NCBI GenBank assembly: GCA_029339505.1
Contig: JAQISU010001235.1
Span: forward strand, 32,587,315 to 32,651,314
Direction: 5' to 3'
DNA from: Unio delphinus
Taxonomy: Eukaryota; Mollusca; Bivalvia; Unionida; Unionidae
Length of the DNA stretch: 64,000 nt
Part shown: positions 52,701 through 58,700 of the stretch, one piece after another
Position numbering within the stretch: the stretch's first letter is position 1
How the letters are laid out: each line of letters begins with the position of its first letter
Position numbers and translations under genes: made by a program
Notes under the pieces: generated by a model
What the model was told of the DNA's origin: nothing
Seen by the model: the letters and a program-made list of their open reading frames with translations, nothing else
Databases searched by the model: none

Positions 52701-55700
52701 GAAAGAAACCAGGATAACTAGATTACATCTGAATCTAACAACCTCGGATAATTTTATTTGTGATTCTGGAAAGAAATTATTTTTTGGGGGGTTTATTTCA
52801 ATTTTCAAAGACTTTCAAAGACCTCAGGGTAATATGCTCGATTTTCCCAAACTTTCAAGGCCTTGAAAACGCTACCTCATTTTTCCCAAACTTTCAAAGA
52901 CCTTCAAAGACCGTACGAACCCTGTTTAAACTATTGATCTACAGAACTTTCGTAGTGTTATGCAAAAAATTGATTTTTTGCAGACCCCAGTATCTAATCC
53001 GTCACCATGTGCTGTATCCCCCACCCCACACACGCATACATATTTCTAACCTGGTCATACTATAACAAAATATCACTGCTGTCAGTACTGAAATTTGTAT
53101 ATAGGAAGCAAAGTTCCTGGTCCTATCATGAAGTTAAATTCATAGATGTATATTATATTCTAGATTACACGTCCAACTACAAACAACATAGATCCTGATC
53201 TGCTAGTGTTTATTTTACTGACTGATACTAACAAACTGAAAAGACCAAGATCTGCTTGTACATTATGTTATGACAGATCTGAATCAACAGTACTTAAATA
53301 TAACAGAAGATTCTCTATTGTTATATCCAATTCTAATAGTATTTGCATTCATAATAATATTTCCACTCCTGAAATCCTGTCTCATAACTGCACTTACAAT
53401 CAGAAATAATATATCATAACAGTAATTTCACTCATAAATCTTGTCTCAAAACGGTACTTACATTCAGAAATCATATATTATAACAGTATCTGCACTCAGA
53501 AATCATATATCATAACAGTATCTGCACTTAGAAATCATATATCCAAACAGTATTTACATTTCAAAATTAGTATTTACATTCAGAAATTGTATTTCCTAAT
53601 AGCATTTGCACTCAGAAATCCTATATCCTAATAGAATTCACTCAGAAATAATATCAAAATAGAATCTGCACTCAGAAATCCTATATCATAATGAAAAAAC
53701 ATATTTCTGATACATAATAAAATGTAGAAAACATAATGATACAAATGTTCAAGTCTAAATGTATGAAATTAGGATTGTGTACCAGCACTCCAATTTGATG
53801 CCAGCCCTGGACTAAACCCAGAAATTCTCACTCAAACTGACCCAGCAATGTTTCAAACATTTAATTTGTTTTAATGGCTACTGACTCAAAATCAAGCAAG
53901 TTTTGAATGTTACTTTCAAACACTGTTTTCAATTAATTTTCTTTCTTCCAGATAAACGTCATGCTGATCAAGGAAACAAAATTAATAAATACCTTTGTCA
54001 TCACTTCTTTTTCACGGCCATGCTGAAGATCTCCCATCAAATACTCTGAGACACTGAAAGAAAGTTCATGTGATATTAGCTTTCATATGCAGACATGTCT
54101 ACCATGGCAAGGTCTTCACAGTAAGGCAATCACTATTCTACTGTAAACAGACCCATTTTCAGGTAGGTGTAATAAAAATAACAAGTCATCTTTAAAAACA
54201 TGCATTGTAATAGATGTAGCAATAGGCAAAGCTTATGTTCAAATAAATAGTTTAGAAAATACACATAGACAATTATCTTCAGTACAGTTTTTACTGATCA
54301 CTGACATCTCACCTGTCTGCATGGGTTCAAATCTCAGATTTGGCCAATGTGGATATGAGAGAAAGCTTGCCAGTAGCTTCTCATGGGTTGGTGGTTCTTT
54401 GGGGGAGGGGGGCAGGATATTCCTCCACCATTTAGACTGGCTGCCATGTATAGCCTATTGTGTGCTGACAAATGGCATTAAACCCAACAACAATAAATAC
54501 AACAGACACTATGCACAGCACACACAAAAAATCTGAATCCTTATGTCCAGGATTTATCAAAACCCTATAAATGTAAAACTAGCATAGATTCTGAACTAAG
54601 AAATCTGTCTATTGTGTTGCATTAGTAAATCTGCATGTTGTCAATGACTAATAAATAATAATGGAACAAAATATACTGTTATTGTGTGAAATTCTACATT
54701 TAAATTTGTTTTAAAATTAAAGTTTTATAGAAAAGCAAGTGAATTATGGATGAATATTTACTAAAGCAACAGTAAATATAACATGGAAAATTTTCTAGTA
54801 CATTTAATAACTGAGTACACACTTATTTTCGTATTAATTACAAATAACTATGCCTCTCAACAATACATCTTTATTACATTTTTCATGAGTATCTGGCTGC
54901 CACACTAGATTTCATACAAAAATGTCTGGCAAAAGACACTCGATTAATGGGATTAATGGGCAACGGTGTTAATCTGGATTATCTAACTGCAGATAATCAT
55001 TTATTGATGGATACATATTCAGTTGCAAAAGCATACAATAACCAAGGATGCACACAAAAGAAAATAAGAATGCAGAATCAAACCATGAACCAACATGGCA
55101 TCAAGAAAATAGCATCTGTTAAATAAAAGAATTTCAGTGTAAAGCTCCATTTAGGAAATTTACCTGCTGCTGAAAGCCAAAGCAAGTTGATCAATGGCAT
55201 CCAAAAATGTCTGTTCCATTTCTTCTTGTCCATCTTCATAGTTGAAGTCTGTTGAAAGTACAGAATATTATAGGGAGTTTTTCATAATTAAAACATTTCA
55301 GTGGGTCAAAATTAAGTACAAGTCTCAAATCAAGTTCTGTTTCTGTCATCTGGTAATTAAAAATTAATCACATTATTCCATATACAATCAAGCTAGCTGC
55401 AGAACTATATTCATATATTAGAAAATAATTGTTTCATGGGCAAGTGTTGACTGAATAGTATTTTTCGATCTCCAAGACAACTTGTAAAAAGTGCTCTTTT
55501 TGTCAAAACTTTGAATAAAAGTAAAAAAATTGTTAAACTTTTCTGCATCCTACTGTTTTATAACCTAATGGAGAATATGCATTTTATATAAACAAAGTAT
55601 GAAGCCCACCACATTTTGCATAGCATGTACTGTAAAGAAACTATCTAGCCCACTGGAGTATGTATTTTACATAAAGACTCCATTTAGCCCATTTGGGACT

Positions 55701-58700
55701 GTATTTTACATAAAGTATTAGAGTATATATTTTAATTAGACAAACTTTCTAACCCATTAAAGTATGTATTTTGCATAAAGAAAATATCTACCATTACAGA
55801 GTGCACATTAGGTTTTAAAAAACTCCATTCTCATATATACTTCATGTTTTATATACTCTTAGGGGCCCCGAGTGGCCGAGTGGTCTAAAGCGCTGTCCGT
55901 TACGGACCACTGCCATCTCACCTCTGTCTGCGTGGGTTCGAGTCTAAGATTCGGCTAATGTAGTTAAGTGAGAAAGCTTGCCAGTAGCTTCTCGTGGGTC
56001 GGTGGTTCTTTCCGGGGTTTTTCCGGTTTCTTCCTCCACCACTAATACTGGCCGCCATGTATAGCCTATATATTGTGCTGAAAAATGGCGTTAAACCATA
56101 AAAAATAAAAAAAAAATAAAAAATAAATTATATACTCTTATGCTGCAATGGATGGCCATGAGCATACTTATCAGTATTTACAGATTATACAATATCTGTG
56201 CAGCCCACCAAAATTATTTCACTGGGTTCTCACCAGAAATCTTAAAATCAAATATGGTAGTTGTGCATGCAAAATCAGTTTACGTTGTTTAAAAACAAAC
56301 ACTAAAATAGATCCTACCTAACACTAAAAAATTTACCATGAAACAACAAATTTTTTCTACCTACTTAACAAAGGATAAAAAACAACTATATTTGCATTTT
56401 TTAATTTAAAACAACCCAACCAAATCAAGCATATTTAGTTGCAGATCAACAATTATTTTAATACTGTTGCCATGGAAACAGCACTGTTTGCATCTGATGA
56501 ATGAAAGCAGAATAAGAAAATTCATGCCATAATTTTCCAGTATTTTAGCTTAAAATACAAACAAAACGACATACTGGTGTGTAAAGAAATTTCAACAATG
56601 ATAATTCCAATGATTAGCAATATAACATCTTTCATATTGCCCAAATTCCATTTCTTTGCAAACCTTTCCATGTACAGCAGTACTGTATTGATCTCTCATA
56701 TTGTAGCTAAATAAAATTTTGCATTTTTAAAGAACTTATAGGTAACTACAATTGTATTGGAAAATATGAACAAATTCACCAGATGTAGTATGTACGTTGC
56801 CCATGTGGTAACCATCTGTGAGTGGGGTTTCCTTACTTCTGTACATCTAGTTTTTCCCATATAAGGGACTTTTAAAAACCTAAAATAATAGCTGTAAGCA
56901 GAATTACTTTTAATTTTCGTGATGAGAGCTCCAGCTGCTGAAAAGAGTTCTGTGGAATTAAGGGATGGGTAACGTTGTAACACATTCTTCAGAATTCTCA
57001 GGACATCTCCTAGTCTCTCGTGTGCAACTACTCTGATGCTTTCTTCCTGATCTGAAATTTACAAAAACAAAATTCAGGTACAACTATAAAATCATATAGT
57101 ATAATATAGTCTTTCATATAACATGAGTACAAAACAAGGATGAAATTTGCTACCATGTACAGTGTAATACAGGGTGCATGGCTTTTATCCAAGGCAAATT
57201 ACAAAATACAGTAGTCCTCCTCTTGAACGGCCCCCCTGACCAGCGGCCACCCGCTTCTTATGGCCAGAATCCCTTGGCATCGACGAGTTTGTATTCAAAA
57301 GTACCCCTCAAGAGCAACCACCCCTCTAACGCGACCAGCGGCCAGCATTTCAGTACAAAAAATGAAAATGTCCCCCTCATGAACAGCCACTTTTGTTTCT
57401 TCAAATGTATCCAGAAAAAGTAATTAATTCAAATCTTGACGTAAGATAAGCAATTTTGATTATCTCTATCGTAGATACAAGTCTCCGAGTGTCAAGTCGC
57501 TGTTAAAAGTGTAGACTTAAGATTTATAGTATATCACTATCTATAAAAGTCGATGTTTACATGAAATGGGCTCAATAATGTTATAACAGAGTTTGGGGTT
57601 TAACACCCATGTCGAGTTCTTCTCTTTGATGATTATAACCAGACGTAATTGTTATAATCATAACAGGGTCAGCATAGGCTACAAATAGATTTTGTACATT
57701 GGCATACACAGAGAACCTTAAAAAAACAACAGGGCATCAGATAAAGACCGGAAAAAATCACGTGACCACAGATTATGGCTTCATTTACGATGACTGTTAT
57801 TCGTACACTCGACACAAGTTTTGTCTGCATAATTAAATTGCATACAGTCAGCAATAACCGAATAAAACATTACCAAGCATTAAAATGGCATCACATTAAC
57901 AGATACATTATTTTAGAAGAAAGTTGTCTGTAATTCTACTCGACGTCCGGGGGGGAGGGGGGAGGGATGCTGAACAATTTTATGTAGGAAAGACTCGAAA
58001 AGACAAGTTTATGTTGAAATAACTTGAATAAACAAAGTCATAACCGATAAGAAGGTTTTTCAGCAGCAGTGGGAAAATGGTGCAAATGGAAACATAATTA
58101 TGTATGTACCAAGATGTAAATGACGTTTTTGAATCCATTTGCAATGTGCATGACAACAATTCCCGCTCGCATATCACATTTACGCCAAGAAAGATAAAAA
58201 AGTAACGTATATTCAGTTGAAATAAATTTGTTATTATAACAAAACGAACCTTTTAATGAATAATGTTTCATTTAGACGAAGAAATTTAATGTTTTGAAGA
58301 ATGTAGCTTTCTTACTACGCACATTAAATATACATGTACTTCTCATAATAAATTTAGCCCCCCTCTGGAACGGCCACCTGTCTTATAAGGCCACTTTCCC
58401 GGTGCAGCAGGGGTGGCCGCATAAGAGGGGAACTACTGTACAAACTTCTGTTCACTTGGTGCAGAATACAAAAAGTGCCAGCAGTAGCAGGCAAATTTAT
58501 CTAAATTTCCTGGCTGGTAATCTAAATCCTGTATCAATCAATTAAAAGTGGAAAACAAATTTTTGTCAGCTGCTGGTTTTATACTTGTGAGTGTATATTA
58601 ATACATTTTAACATATTCTGGTAATTAAACAAACCTTACAAAATGATTCCTTACCCAAGTTTTCATTTATCACAGCTTTCAATCTGGCCAAAGTGTCAGA

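Larger units (their letters stand above)
50533..52924 (-). mobile_element. hAT-like element with TTTAAA flanks and decayed transposase
   Basis: The ends read inward are CAGGGTTCATAC and CAGGGTTCGTAC, with TTTAAA outside both (50,527-50,532 and 52,925-52,930). Subterminal TTTGAAAGTTTGGGAAAA words recur several times at the right end and once at the left. Inside are the N-terminal zinc finger and C-terminal segment of one transposase gene on the minus strand. The catalytic middle is deleted. Confidence 0.75.

Noticed and set aside
55862..55940. Functional tRNA gene
   Set aside because: The A and B boxes are present but the acceptor and anticodon stems do not close, and the sequence continues into a repeated SINE body.
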